Of a DNA stretch of 64,000 nucleotides, positions 1 through 13,171 are shown piece by piece. Both the position numbers and the translations under genes were made by a program. The notes beneath the pieces were generated by a model, which saw only the letters and a program-made list of their open reading frames with translations, ran no database searches and was not told the origin of the DNA. Every line of letters starts with the position of its first letter. Position 1 is the stretch's first letter. The DNA comes from Paragordius varius (taxonomy: Eukaryota > Nematomorpha), in NCBI GenBank assembly GCA_964247055.1, contig OZ176050.1, positions 4,092,001 through 4,156,000 on the forward strand, given 5' to 3'.

Positions 1-428
1 TTTTTGAGAGGGTTAATTTCTACTTAGAGGCTAATTAAAAAACGCTGGGAATTTGTATTTTTGCAGAAAATGACTAGAAATATTTGCATATGGTCTCATA
101 TCTTGATTAATAGGCTTCGACTACGTTAATTTTATGTACTGATGTGTTGTATAAAAATTCCCTATTTGGAACCTTTATTTGAAAAGTGAGGCATCTGAAA
201 TGTAAATATCAGATTTTATATAAATTATACATTTAAATATTGTTGTATTCTGTTAAGGTTTTTTGGATAGATACTCTGTAATAAAGTACTATATAATTTT
301 TTCCTAAAAAATTACATGAAAATAATTAAGAGTGCACCTTTATAAAAACCTGACACAAACTAAGGCTAGATATTAAAAATTGAGGACTTGGTGTATGGTA
401 AAATAATTGTTTATAGAAAATGATAATA

Positions 429-733
429 TACCATTTACAATTCAAATTCACCTTTGAACAAGTCAAATTCATCCTCGAACAATTCAAATTCACCCTAAAA
501 ATAAAGTGTTTTCAGGCTAATATAACTCATTATTAATAAGAAATATATTATAATGGCATAGTTTATTTTTGTCAGTATTATATCAATTTTAGACGTTACT
601 TCATTTTTTAAAAATATAAAAAAATATAGGTAATTTTTAATCTTAAAAAACACATAATTTAGTTTAGAGTAAATTTGAATTGTTCAAGAATGACTTTGAC
701 TTGTTTAAGGGTGAATTATAACTGGAAATGGTA
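429..733. mobile_element. TACC-A element, full-length copy 1
   Basis: A 305-bp non-autonomous element begins TACCATTTACAATTC and ends GGAAATGGTA. It is flanked on both sides by TA, which reads as a TA target duplication. Inside each end lie degenerate 21-bp units. On the left, units of the type AATTCAAATTCACC recur with GAACAA spacers. On the right, the reverse complement runs as TTTGAATTGTTC and related units. The core is AT-rich with no coding capacity. Other copies lie at 24,598, 47,900 and (decayed) 44,294. The family is unnamed to me; the TA duplication suggests Tc1/mariner-type mobilisation, which is inference. Confidence 0.7.
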
Positions 734-792
734 TACTTTAAAAAAACTAACAACCAAAGTTAGATAGATAATGGTTTTTTTAATATAAAAGT

Positions 793-963
793 AGGGGTGT
801 CCAACACACGCAGCCAGGAAGAAATTTTAAATACTATAAATTTTATGAAATCTAAGTAAAATTTATTTTCTTTATTTGTTAATGCTCATATATTTGTAAA
901 TGTGACCCGCCGGATTTTTTGATCCAACAAGGCGGTTCGAGAAGCCATTTGTGTTCACAACCT
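793..963. mobile_element. short hAT-type MITE relic
   Basis: The left edge reads GGGGTGTCCAACAC and the right edge holds GAAGCCATTTGTGTTCACAA. The same right-end motif occurs in the insert at 24,478-25,011 and, reversed, near 32,380. GGGGTGTCCAAC-type ends next to GC-rich blocks are typical of hAT MITEs. No clean 8-bp target duplication remains, so the boundaries are approximate. Confidence 0.4.
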
Positions 964-2423
964 CTTTAAATCAACATATCGTAGAATCATTAGTTACTTT
1001 ATTAATATTTAAATGATATTTGTTAATTTATCCCTGAATAACCCAATAAGATATATGGATAAATTAATTTATTGAACAATTAACCTATCATATTATTTTC
1101 AGAATTTAGGGTGTGGTTGTGAGACACGACATATATATGTATATATATAAATATAATTTAAATAATATTATATTATATATATTAATTTTCATAAATAATA
1201 TAATTTTGAATGCCATTTTCATAGGTAGTATAGATTTAAATTAAATATTTTTTATTTGAATTTATAATAAAAACTTTGCAATTGTGTTGTAGTGGATGCA
1301 TGATATAAACAGAATCCGTTTATTTTGAAAAAAGTATTATATGCAATTGATGCAATTTCTTTGCCTTAATTTAAAAATAAATGTAATTTTAAAACAATTA
1401 AAAATCTGTCCACTCAAAATATTTTATAAGGAGGAGAAGGAGTTTAATGGGTGAATTTGAGATCAATAATAATAATATATGAGGAATATTAGTTAATCTT
1501 TTATAGATATATTCTAAAATTTTGTTGAAACAAAATAAGTTAATTACATATATTAAATGTGTATATTATATTGTAGATTAATAAATAAATAATTAATACA
1601 ACATACTTTTGAGTGACATAACGATAATTAAAATATAGATATCCAACTAATAAGTTAATAATTTAGACTTTATACCATAAATAAACTATAAGACTTGTAA
1701 TAATAATACAATAATTAGTTAAGTATTTTAAAGGTGTTTGCAGAGTTGTTTAATTTAATAAGGTTAAGTATTCAGAAAATAATGGACTTTTTAGAAGACT
1801 AATTTACTAAAATTATTAATTAATTCCAAAAAATGATAAAGGTTATAGCATTCATATACATTATTTCATAGGGTTAACTATTAGTAAAAAATTAATATTT
1901 CAAAACAAATAACGATTTTGTTTTAGGAAGTTACATCTAGTGTCCAAAACTACCTATACAAATGTTTTTAAAATGTGAATAAAAAATTTTTTTTTATAAA
2001 TAATTAATGCATTGAAACATGCATGCCATGTTGTGTCTCTGTGTAAGTCAGTGTGGAATACATAGTTCATAACTATGAAATAGTGTCAAATTTTCACTTC
2101 ATTTTGAAATAATTCAACATATTAAAATATATAGTGTTTAGGAACATCAAAATTTAGAAAATATACATAAATAAAAAGGTGGAGAGTGAAAAAACCCTGA
2201 GAGTACTTTTGCGTTAGAAATGTATAATCTGTGGGATTCTGAAGAATCGTAAATAATACATGTGTGGAAAATGATTGGTTTTGGGATTGGTGAATAGATA
2301 ACACTGTCATGTCCCTTTTTAACGAAAAAAACGAATACTTTAAAGTCATATTTTTTGGGTATAATTTTTTTGAATTAGCGCTTAGAATTGTTATTACATT
2401 AACGTTTTAGTAACAGGGTGTGT

Positions 2424-5400
2424 TTAGTTTTCTGTGGTGCTTGTTGGTAATTTGGTTTTTGACATCATGACTTGACAAGTTTTTTTCGTAGGACTACGTA
2501 GACTTTCATCACTGGTGTTACCACATTCATCTAATTCTTCATCTGCAACGTAAATTCAAATACAGCAAAAAATAATGAATGTTTAATATAAACGTACAGT
2601 CTTGATTTTAAATTAGGGTCAAAAAATTCATAGTCTTATTTGATAAACTATAATTAAAAATGGTAACTTATAATTTTTATTGATATATATATATAATATA
2701 ACCAAATTACAGCATAAAATGGAGCATTTCAAAATATTACTTTGAAAATGACTTAAAAAACTAATCGCTAATTAGCCATTATTGGGTGGCAACATTTTAG
2801 TAATTTTTGAAATTAGAACAAGTAAATATAATTATTATTATTAAATTTTGGTTATTGAGTGTTTATAATTATATAGATTATTAAGAAATGATAAAATAAA
2901 CAAAAAATTATTTTTTTATTAAAAAAATTATTTCCGTTACAACAACAAATATCGTCTGTTTTTGATATGATCTCTCGAAAAACATTATGTATTGCAAATC
3001 ACATGATAATAGCTAAAAAGGGATTACACCATTATTTTTTGTCATCTTGAGAAATGCGATTTTTCAAAGCACCAAGATGCCTCAGTTTAAAATTAAATAT
3101 AGTTAGTATTAGTCACAAAAAAGGTAATTTTTGAATTCATATATGGAATATGATACAATAATTGCCCAGTAAACAAACAAATGCCAAATATACTACCTAA
3201 ATTATTTTCCGAACTAAATCCGGATGAGCTGGTGGAGGAAAGTACCTCTTCTCGTTTGAATCTTGGAGTTGTTGTCAAACCATCATGCAGTTCCCCCTTC
3301 TTCGCGTCTTGATCCACTGTTTGAGCAATGATTTCATGAACATTACCTTCCTTTGTTGTATCGATTGCAACGTTATCATTCTTTTCCGTTTGTTCGGTGC
3401 ATGAATCGATAATTTGTAAATTAAAGACTTTGCTCCCTTCAAAAAAGGATGGCGACAACTTTTCATCGGATTCATAGGCTGATGTGTTTAATGATGAGGT
3501 GGCCGAATTAATGGACAATTGGTCTGAAGATGAAACGTTACTGCTTTCACTATCACTACTTCGCAATTTCTTGCCTAATTGGTACGTTTTATTGGTGTCA
3601 TCTATGTTGTTTAATCATCGATAAGTGAGTAAATTAAAATAAATTTTGAGAACAACATCAAGAATAAAACCACATAAAAATTTGAACCAATTAAAATTAT
3701 TCATTGGACATAAAAATTTAGCAGACGACAAGTATTTAGTGTAAAACTATGGTGCATATTTGATCAGACATATGGATAAACATATTAAATATTTCTAAAC
3801 AATTATTTTTTCTTAATAAAATTATAATAACAAAATTACCATTGATATTCTGCTTGCCTTTAGATACAACCGTTTTACCAATTGTCGCATTTTCATAATC
3901 ATTTGACACTGGCGAACTAACTAGTCTATTAGGTTTTTCTAACACTGTAGTCTCTATTTTGCCTACATTAGTGTTGTGGTTGTTTTTTAGAAGCAGAGTA
4001 GGTGTACGATTAGCTAAAAGACTTATCATTGGGGAACACGAACCATTATTATTAATACCCATACCATGGCCATTATTATTATTGTTTATAATAATTTTTT
4101 TGTTTAGTAACATGTTTGTTGCAGTGGAAATCCCTCCAGGAAACAAGAAAGAAGTTGCATTGTTGTGGTTATTAGAATTGTTAAAATTGCTGGCAAGTAA
4201 GGATTGAGACGACTGAACACCGTATAATCCATTAATTGTTGGATTAGCGTTAACATTAATATTATTACGATTCGTTCCAACAGAGTTTTGGTGAACAGAC
4301 AAAACTGAGCTAGGATGTTTAATGATTTTGATGTTGCTGGTACCCGTTGAAATACCACTAATAAATAAGGAAAAAAGGGTAAATAAATAATATAATTAAA
4401 TCATAGTTTCGGGATTTTTTATATATTATTGTAGAAAATAAATTATAAAGACGGAATATACAAAGGTAAAGTTTAACCATATTTTTAATACGTGATTTCT
4501 AATTAACTTTTATGAATACCATTGTCAAATATAAAATTATATGTTTTTTAAATTTTTTTTTATTTTTTTTTAAAATTTTATATTTTTATTCCTCATTTCA
4601 AATTTTTGAATAATTGTACTTGTGCATCTTCTTTAATATTTCATGAAATATAAGCAATTTAAAAACAAAAATTGGTTTTACCTGTTTGAAAAGTTTTGAT
4701 TGCCCCCACCACAACCGTTAAAGCTGACATTAGTATTGTTTAGGCTGAAGCCGTTTACCTTAGTACCCACATCTACATTCGAAATGTTAACGTTGGGAGT
4801 TTGTTGTTCAACTCTATTGAGATGTGTTTTATCATCCAAAGATATGATACCAAGAGCAGCTAGATTCTCTTGTGTAATCAAATTGCTGGGCCGTACATTC
4901 GATGAATTACAACTTTGAAGACTATTATTAATATTATGGTTGATTTTTCCAGTTCTATTGACAATTACATTGTTAAAATTATTATTGTAATTTAGGTGGA
5001 GTTGAGTGTTGGTATTGTTAGGATCCGATGGTACAGTAAAGGATATTGAGTTGATACCTACATGAGATACAATGAATGAGGGAAACGCGGATATAAACAA
5101 TAGTCAATAAAAGAATCTAGTCTTTTTGTTTTGAAAACTTTTTTTGAACCAGAAAAACTGTTTTGAACCAATTAAATAAATTATAAGTTTATTAAGGTGT
5201 TTAAAGGCGTATACCATCAAGAGATCCAGGAGAATGTTCTAGTACTAAATTGGCTAAACTTTGACGAAGCAATTTTTGTTCTTGATACAACTTTTCTTTC
5301 CGAGCAGCTAAGATACGTGCAGTTTCTTCAAGGTGCTAAAAAATAAAATGAAAAAAAATTATATGATGTTATCCAAAGTTAAGTAGCTTGATACAGGAAA

Positions 5401-8400
5401 TAATTAAATTTTTCATTGATATTTGATATTAGCAAGTAAAAGTCCCAAATTGAACCTATGATCAAATCAAATATTGACTTATAAAGCATATACATTACAT
5501 TAAGTAATATTGGTGAAATAGAATATAAATTGGTGTTTAAAGAAAAAATCATCGTTTTATCATCATATTTATATACCCCAAATAAAAACGCTGTTAACTG
5601 ATATAAAAAATAAATATTTCCCGATAAAATAGCATAATTATATCTATTATACTCTTGAAAATGTAACACCCACCTTTATATGATATTTTGCTTTATTAAG
5701 TAATCCAAGCGTCGTATGCCTATAAGTATTTGCATCTAATGGGACTAGATCTTTCAACCCATTCAGACAGTTACGTAAATAAGCTCGTCTAGATATGTAT
5801 AAAATTACAGAAAAATTAAATAAATATATGCTTAATTATTAAATGCATTATTATTATTATATAATATCACTAACTATTATTTAAAAAGGATTAAAATACC
5901 CACCTGCACTTTTCCAGTTCATTGTGCGATGACCTAAAATGTATAAATAAATAGATATGTAGTTTAGTAACAATACAATAAAAATAAATGAATGATACTT
6001 TGTAATGTAATGAAAAAAATGTTTAATTATACTTTTTTAAAAATTTAATAGCTTTCAAACCATATTTGTAAATAATAATGATCATTAACCTTCTGTCTAT
6101 TCACAGAATAAATAAAATCAATGGCACTAATCATAATTTAATATACAATGCTAAAAATAAGTATGAAACAGATGGTGTCACAAAAAAAGACACGTGGCTC
6201 TAAATTGGTAAATGTAATTTAATATTATTACATAATATATATCTACAATGTGAAATATGATTAAAACATTTAAGAAGTTGCTTTTAAGTGATAATTCTTA
6301 AATTACATATTTTTAACCGAATTTGTAAAACATACCCATTTTTAATATTTAAAAATATTTTTATTTCATAAATTTTAAACAGTCCTCATTTTTCAAGGTT
6401 TCTATAATGGCCGAAAAAAACTAATAAAGTCATGGTCAGTTTATTCAAAATTTTTTATATTAACACTGACATCAAAATTATGTATATTAAATTTTATTGA
6501 CTTTGTCAAACAACTTAAAAATGTTATTATTAATATTAATGACGTAGGTTTTGACATTCGACGAAAAAAAGACATACTTAAAAAACAAAAGCATTATTTG
6601 TCAAGAGTAAATTTATTATGTAAAATTACATAACAAAACTATATTTGAAAGGCCACTTTCATTCACTTAAGTATTGTTGACAAATTTGTCGATTATTATT
6701 TTTTATATCTATAAACATATTCCAATTAATTGTTAGATATATTAGGTAGTTTTACATAAAATTAATAAATATTTTTCATATATCCTAAAAGGATATTAGA
6801 AAAAATGGTATAAAAACCTAACTGAACCTATTGCTAAAAAATGTATCCGCAACCTCAGACTATGATACAATCAAAGATAGAATATTCGTAATGCAAGAAC
6901 TCTGATTCCAGTCGAAATGGGAATTTTAAAATAAACGAAATATATAAAATATCATTTCAAATATACTTACTATTAACTTTGTTAACACTTAATATACTTA
7001 TAGTCAAATTTGATGAAAAGGTGTTTAATATGGATAGTAATCACGATGAAATAATTTAAATATTAACAAAGAATATTTTTTTGCGTTTATATATTTGAGC
7101 GTGATTGTCCTCACAACAAAGATAAAGGTATTAAACCGTATCTACTTTTTAGATAAGTTATTGCCTGGAGAAAAAATAAATATCAACCTTTAACTGGTTT
7201 TTTACTCGTTATATGCTTTAATTCAATAAAAATTGGAATAAATCTGCATTTCGTAAAAATACCAAAATATAAAAGTTTATTTAAAAAAACATGCTATTCA
7301 CGACCGCCAAACATGGTTCGATAAAAAAAGCAAATTATTTATAAATTTTCTTAACATGTAATCATAAAACGTTTTTTAACCCAAAAATGGAAATCTATAT
7401 ATATTATATGTATTTACCCATCCATCAAAATAAATTAACCCTGACCCATTTCAAGCCCTTCTAAATCAAATAAATAAAAAGGAAAATGTGTAGTATACGC
7501 CATAAAACACACAGGTGTAAATGTTTATGAACATTTAATTGTAATAAAAAATACATTTAATATTTTTCAAAATTTGAACATAGTTTATTTATAATTTCTT
7601 TATTTCATTGCGCGCGCACGTGATTGATAAACACATGGACTTTAGGCTATCGTTTGGTAGTCATTTAAATTGTCAAAAAAGTTATACTGAATAATTTTAG
7701 ATGCTAATTTTGATGAAATTCAAAAAAATATTGTTCGCAAAGCTCCTATTATACTAAACCTAATAAAATATGAAATAAAGATTATAAAATGCGGTATTTT
7801 CATTTAAATCGAGTTTAAACAAAACAATTCATCATAAATAATCATTAAAACATAATTACTTAAATCAAGATTTATGTAAAAATGGTATCATAAGGCATAT
7901 TCACATAAGAGGTAAAAATATACTATTTTTAACTAAAATTTCCCATCCATTTGTTGCTACGAGGCCCTGTAAATCAAAAACAAAATACTATTTATTATTA
8001 AAGTACTTAAAGACTTTTGATCGAATTAATTTTGATTTATAAACGATGTAATAAAACTATAAAAATAATTTTAAGGTAATTAATAATACTTGAATGTATA
8101 TAAAATATGCCTAATAACATATTTAATTTTAATATATAATATCTAATTTTATGTATTGTAACTAATTAATCATACAGCTAACTTAATACATCATACTTTT
8201 TAGATAATGTAAGTATTCGCTTAAATACCTAGGGTTAAATTTATACAATCTAATGCATTAGTTAAAATCCATATTAGTTAGTATTATAAAATCCATAAAA
8301 ATATGCTGTAAAGGTATAATAATAATAAATTTTGATATCACACCCTAGTGCAAAAATTGATTTGGAACATTTTGATTTTAAACCATTTTTTGTCGTCAAT

Positions 8401-11400
8401 TACACTAAAAGTACACCAATAAAATATAACTTTACATATTATACATTGTCAGATATTCCCTCTATGCCTTACTTAATACACGTAATCCGATTTTATTTTA
8501 CCTAATAATTGCAAAAACAAAGAGGTGTATTTAAACGGAGGTTTTGAACGAAAAAAATTCGAAAATTAGGTTAAAACTGGGAAGAAACAACGGTAAATAT
8601 ATCTAAATAATAAAAAAAATCAAATTTTCAACTGCATATTGTTTTCATTGACGAAAACATTCGAGTCTAGACAAATGACACAACAATGTATGTAAAAAAT
8701 TAAATATCAATATAGGCAGGCAGCAATTTGCGATTAAACAAGTATGTATAATAATAAAATTATATACAATTTTATAGAAAATGTTGGGAAAAAAACAACT
8801 TGGTTTCATACTGTTTCGCTTGCTATACTTAACTGGTGTATAATTAAAAAGCAAATTAAAAAAAATTTATATTCATCATTTGCCAAAGCATATGGTTAAG
8901 TATATATGTGTTTATACAATTAATTAATTTCAAAAAGTTAACTGCATAGTATTAACCGGTCAAATACATACATAATAATTAATTAAACATACACGCATCA
9001 AAAAGAACGTATAATTGATTTTTGACTAAGCTAAAATCAAACTTAATAGGCAGTTTTTGTTAACGATTGAAAATAAAAAAATACATAAATGATGCATTAT
9101 AAGGTCAATCAATATTATGATTATGTCAGTTGTATTAAAGTACGCTATTTTCATTTAGTAACAAGAAAGTTTAAATAAAGCCAAATATCAACGCCTAAAA
9201 GTTCGCTCGTCAACATTGGTTATATAAAACAACATTTAGCCAAACTTATTTATGCAAAAAATAAGTACCTATTTTCACTAAATAAAATACAACAAAGCAT
9301 TCACGGATTTCAAATTAAAATTTATTTATAAATAATTAATTACCATATATATGCTAAAACTTTAGTTTCAAGTATATTTTAGACATCTTAAATCTCATAC
9401 ATAATTAATTAAAAAATCGTAGAAAAGATTAGGAGAACAAGTGACAATTTGACATATACAGACAGGAACGTGAAATAATTTTAACTCCCAACATTTTGTC
9501 AATGATGATCGCTAGTTCATTAACCATGCAAATTAAAAAAAATATGGTATAAATTACCCAGTAATGCCTTTAAATTTTTGAACTTTTTTCACTTTAGATT
9601 CATTTGAGTATAACAATTTATATGCATTATTATTAAAATTGTCAATTCATACCATCTAACCTATCATTAAATAAACATATGTATTAACAGGTAAATGATA
9701 GTATAAAAGGTAAAACAGAATGCAGAACACATATCGAAAAAATGAGGCACAAAATCAGCACCAGTCTCATTATTATATGTTTGCTTTTAAGAGGAAAATA
9801 ATGATATATTATATGCTTCCATATAGATAAGTTCAAAATATACAGGTATATCTATATTTAGACAATATTTAAGATTTTATCCTATACTTAGTATATTTCC
9901 TGAACTAGATATATATGTAATTTGAATATATGCATTACTTAAGCAAGACAATATTCAATATGCACAAAAGTAAGGGATTAGAGTTTGCTTTGTTTTCAAA
10001 AAATATCTTGTTTAAAATCGGCATTAAACGATTTTAGACTTTGTATTATATTATATGCACATGGTATACATATGTCGGCAAAAATTATGAAAATTTGATA
10101 AGTGTATGAGTGTGTAATGTTAAAAATAGGTTAATCTATAACCAAAATTGTTTTTTATTTTTGTATTTGGTATGGTCTATGTTGAAAGAAGAAATTACGG
10201 TGAATATGAAAAAAGAGAGAGACGACAGGTAAAAAATCAAACATAATTAAAAAAAATTTTATGGAATCGAATCATTCATTAACAATACAAAATTTAATGA
10301 AGCATGTGCACGCAATATTATTCAAAAAAACACGTGGAATTTTTTTATTTTACCTTTTCAATATATCAAATGTGCAAGCAAGCATGCCTAAAATTTATAT
10401 TTTTGCGTATGCTATTACCGAAAATATTTTTTCAATGCAATTATTTTCGTCTCCAAAATCATTTTATATATATATGTACCATTGTTTCTTATGTCAAATA
10501 AAAACAACTAGATAATTACAAGCTATAAATCTAACTACCTATCATCGTAATATTGTCAAATCAACTATATATATCTTTAAAAGTTCACATTTTAAGTGTA
10601 TCGCACGCAGTATAGTATATTTTTTTACATAAATATTCATTATACCGTCGTGATTTGGCTAAAATATTGTTAAAATATATATCAGTGTGAGAAAATATTG
10701 TATAAAATACGCGCGCACTCTTAAATATTTAAAATTAATTATAAAATACAAGCTGCCAAAACCAATTAAATTTTTATAAATTAAAATAGATTAACTATAT
10801 ATAGATCGTTACATCAGAAAAAATAATTGTGACAAACGTGATGCAAAATTTTGATTTAAAAATATTTTTTTAAAATTGTGTTTGTGATCAACTATCTCAT
10901 GACAATCGTTATGATGTAAAAAATGAGTGTATTTGCATGTGATACTTGGAGATAAGATTAGCTAGTGAGAGGTTTTTATAATGTATAATTTCGATTCCCT
11001 ATTTTTAGTTGTAAAATATCCAAAAAAATTATCTTAAGATAAGGTGTGAGACTGACTTCAGGAGCTAATTTTATGTATAAACGCAGCAAAAAATAAAATT
11101 TTAAAATATAGCTTTAATGTATGATAGAGACGTGATCAGAAGATCATATGTTGATCATTTGTAAAAAATAAATTTTCAAAACAATGCTACTAAAATGTGA
11201 CCATTGCTTCAAAAATATAAAAATAATTTGTTTGATTTATTAATATATATCATTAAGATGAAGCCAACATAAAAAGTATGGCGAAATTTGAAGATTTTTT
11301 AATAATAGGGTCCCAAATTTTATATTGCACAAGGGCCCATATTTTACAAAAATAAAATTTTTTGATAATTTTAAAGAAAAAAATAGATAATTTGATTTTT

Positions 11401-13171
11401 CATTAATTGTGATTACCCTTTTACAACCAATTATATGATAGTATATAAATAGCTATATATTTAGCCCCCATCAATTAATTATGCAAAATCAAAATTTTTA
11501 TCCGCCAATACCCGTTATTTTGCAAAAATTATGTTTATAAAAATCACAATCAATCTCATGGTTTGTTGGCAAATTTGATATCAATTCTTTTATGTTTTTT
11601 AATTAATTTAAGCAACATTGTATCAAAGAAGAAAAAAGTTAAAAATACATTGTTTTTGGCATACATATACATGCGTGCGTGTGTGTGTGCGCGCATGTCA
11701 AAAGAGAGGGCGGGGAAAAAGCATGTTACATCATTTTATTTACATAAAAATTCTCATTACTTTTTATTCCATTTCATAATCTCTATAATTATAATATACA
11801 TAAATAAAATCCACCATTTCCCATTAAACGCGCTAAATAAACACAGCTCTTAGCCACATTTATACTATTTAATAAAATGTGATTGGTGGCAAAATTATTA
11901 TGTAATAATGTATACTACTATCTGATGAAATCTAACAAGCATAAATAGTAAGCAGCATGGAACACCACGCAATGCCATAAAAAATTGGCGGAAAACTATA
12001 CACTTTTATCCACACACACATATATTTCCCTCTTTGTCTCATCTCCCCTTCTGTGTGTTGTTTTCAACATTTAATATTTTCATAAAATTTAAAAAAAATA
12101 GATTTATAAATGTATCAATATACAATATAATATTAATATGTGTATACAAGATAGGATTAAAACAAAAAGGTGTATGTATAAATACTATTATATATGTATA
12201 GGGCAGGTAAAATCTGTCCACAATGTAAAAAAGGGAAACTCAGAATTATTATACTAGAGAGAAATAAACAAACAAAAAAACATGTGAAATGACCACATTG
12301 TCTGTTATGAATTTATTTAAAACGTGATTAACAAATTCACATTGGTGAAAAATTTTATGAACTTTAACCCAAAATATTGTGAACAAAAGTGTGTGGGCCG
12401 CATATTGTTCATAAATTTTTTGACTTATAATGGTTCATTAATTAATAATAAAAGAAAAAGTCATAAAAATATTGGTGGCAACATATTTTTTTGTTTTATT
12501 CATGCTTAATCATACAAAAAAATGATAAAATTGTATATTTTATACACTTTTGATGTAGTTTTTGCAAAGGGGTGTAGGGGAAGGAGAGTAAGGGGAAAAT
12601 ATTAAAAAATATGAAAGATAAAGAAAACGCAAAGATAAAAAATGGAAAAAAAATCTATTTATAACCACAAAAACAAACAATTAGACATTAGCGGCGTTTT
12701 TAGTAAGCCGTGATATCCAAAAATAGAAGGGAGGGAGGGGGGTATATTAAAAAAGCATGTTAGTCATTATAATAAACATAGCCTTAAAAGTAAAAAACAT
12801 TAGCTAAGTCAAGTCAAGAGTTAATTTTTATAAGATTGAATATAAGCCTAATATGAATTTAAGGGTAGTATAGTTGAAAACAAGTTATTTACAGTTACAA
12901 TAAATAGAAATACCGTTTTCCATTTAACTTTTTAGAGTGCTTGTTCTCATCTTGACCGGCATTGCTGGATGAATCGTGATCCAAATCATCGTCAAACATG
13001 ACGGAAGCATATCCATGTTCGGCATCTAAAGAGCCCATAAAAAATTCATAGTGAAATATTTTATGCATAACTTTACAAAATTTAGCAAAAAACTATCAAA
13101 CAAACTAATAAGGTACCCTTTTCCCGTTTGTCCAAATATTCGGCAGCTTGTAGTAAAATTTCCAGACTCAT
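2424..13171 (-). CDS. Mxd: MAD/MXD-family bHLH-zipper transcriptional repressor
   Basis: Nine exons on the minus strand: 13171-13117, 13025-12914, 5933-5904, 5788-5674, 5335-5215, 5057-4682, 4357-3840, 3574-3197, 2542-2424. All junctions are GT-AG and in phase; the product is 607 aa with a TAA stop. Residues 1-18 ([18 protein letters not shown]) are the SIN3-interaction helix, followed by AEHGYAS, the signature of MXD proteins. The basic region [13 protein letters not shown] keeps the E-box-reading H, E and R residues, but has Cys where human MXD1 has Asn. Helix-loop-helix ends near residue 104 and a leucine-zipper exon follows to about 145. By family, it pairs with Max at CACGTG and recruits SIN3-HDAC in the nucleus, opposing Myc. 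The remaining 460 residues are Asn/Ser-rich low complexity, nearly tripling the usual 220-aa length. The ATG is chosen because the SIN3 helix starts there; an upstream non-coding exon is possible. Confidence 0.88.
6191..6196. promoter_or_regulatory. CACGTG E-box in MXD intron 2
   Basis: This is a perfect palindromic E-box, the site bound by Max heterodimers including MXD-Max. At this base composition the motif is expected about once per 45 kb by chance. Occupancy is not shown by sequence. Confidence 0.3.
7617..7622. promoter_or_regulatory. CACGTG E-box in MXD intron 2, GC-rich context
   Basis: The E-box sits at the end of an alternating CG run (CGCGCGCACGTG), one of very few CpG-rich spots in the intron. 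It is a candidate Max/MXD site. Confidence 0.33.
10331..10336. promoter_or_regulatory. CACGTG E-box in MXD intron 2
   Basis: This is the third perfect E-box within the same intron. Chance would give about 0.15 such sites in 7 kb at this base composition. Confidence 0.3.

Larger units (their letters stand above)
1..2423. other. AT-rich 3' flank of the MXD gene
   Basis: No coding sequence is visible here. The stretch is very AT-rich and holds only two small transposon copies, listed separately (429-733 and about 793-963). The open frame at 2,122-2,349 on the minus strand has no family resemblance and is a chance run. No clear AATAAA signal for the MXD transcript was found in the first 300 bases downstream of its stop, so the end of the 3' UTR is not placed. 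Confidence 0.6.
5934..12913 (-). other. 7-kb second intron of the MXD gene
   Basis: This intron splits the SIN3-interaction exons from the bHLH exons and is by far the longest in the window. I see none of the repeat families that fill the spacers, which is unusual for 7 kb here. It holds three CACGTG E-boxes, listed separately, a short GT/GC-alternating run near 11,672-11,697, and scattered open frames (8,645-8,854; 10,261-10,515; 11,563-11,853; 12,039-12,221) that resemble no protein. A regulatory role is inferred from repeat avoidance and E-boxes only. Confidence 0.55.

Noticed and set aside
10261-10515. Open frame in MXD intron 2
   Set aside because: Two overlapping frames are open at once, the composition is that of the background, and no domain is recognised.
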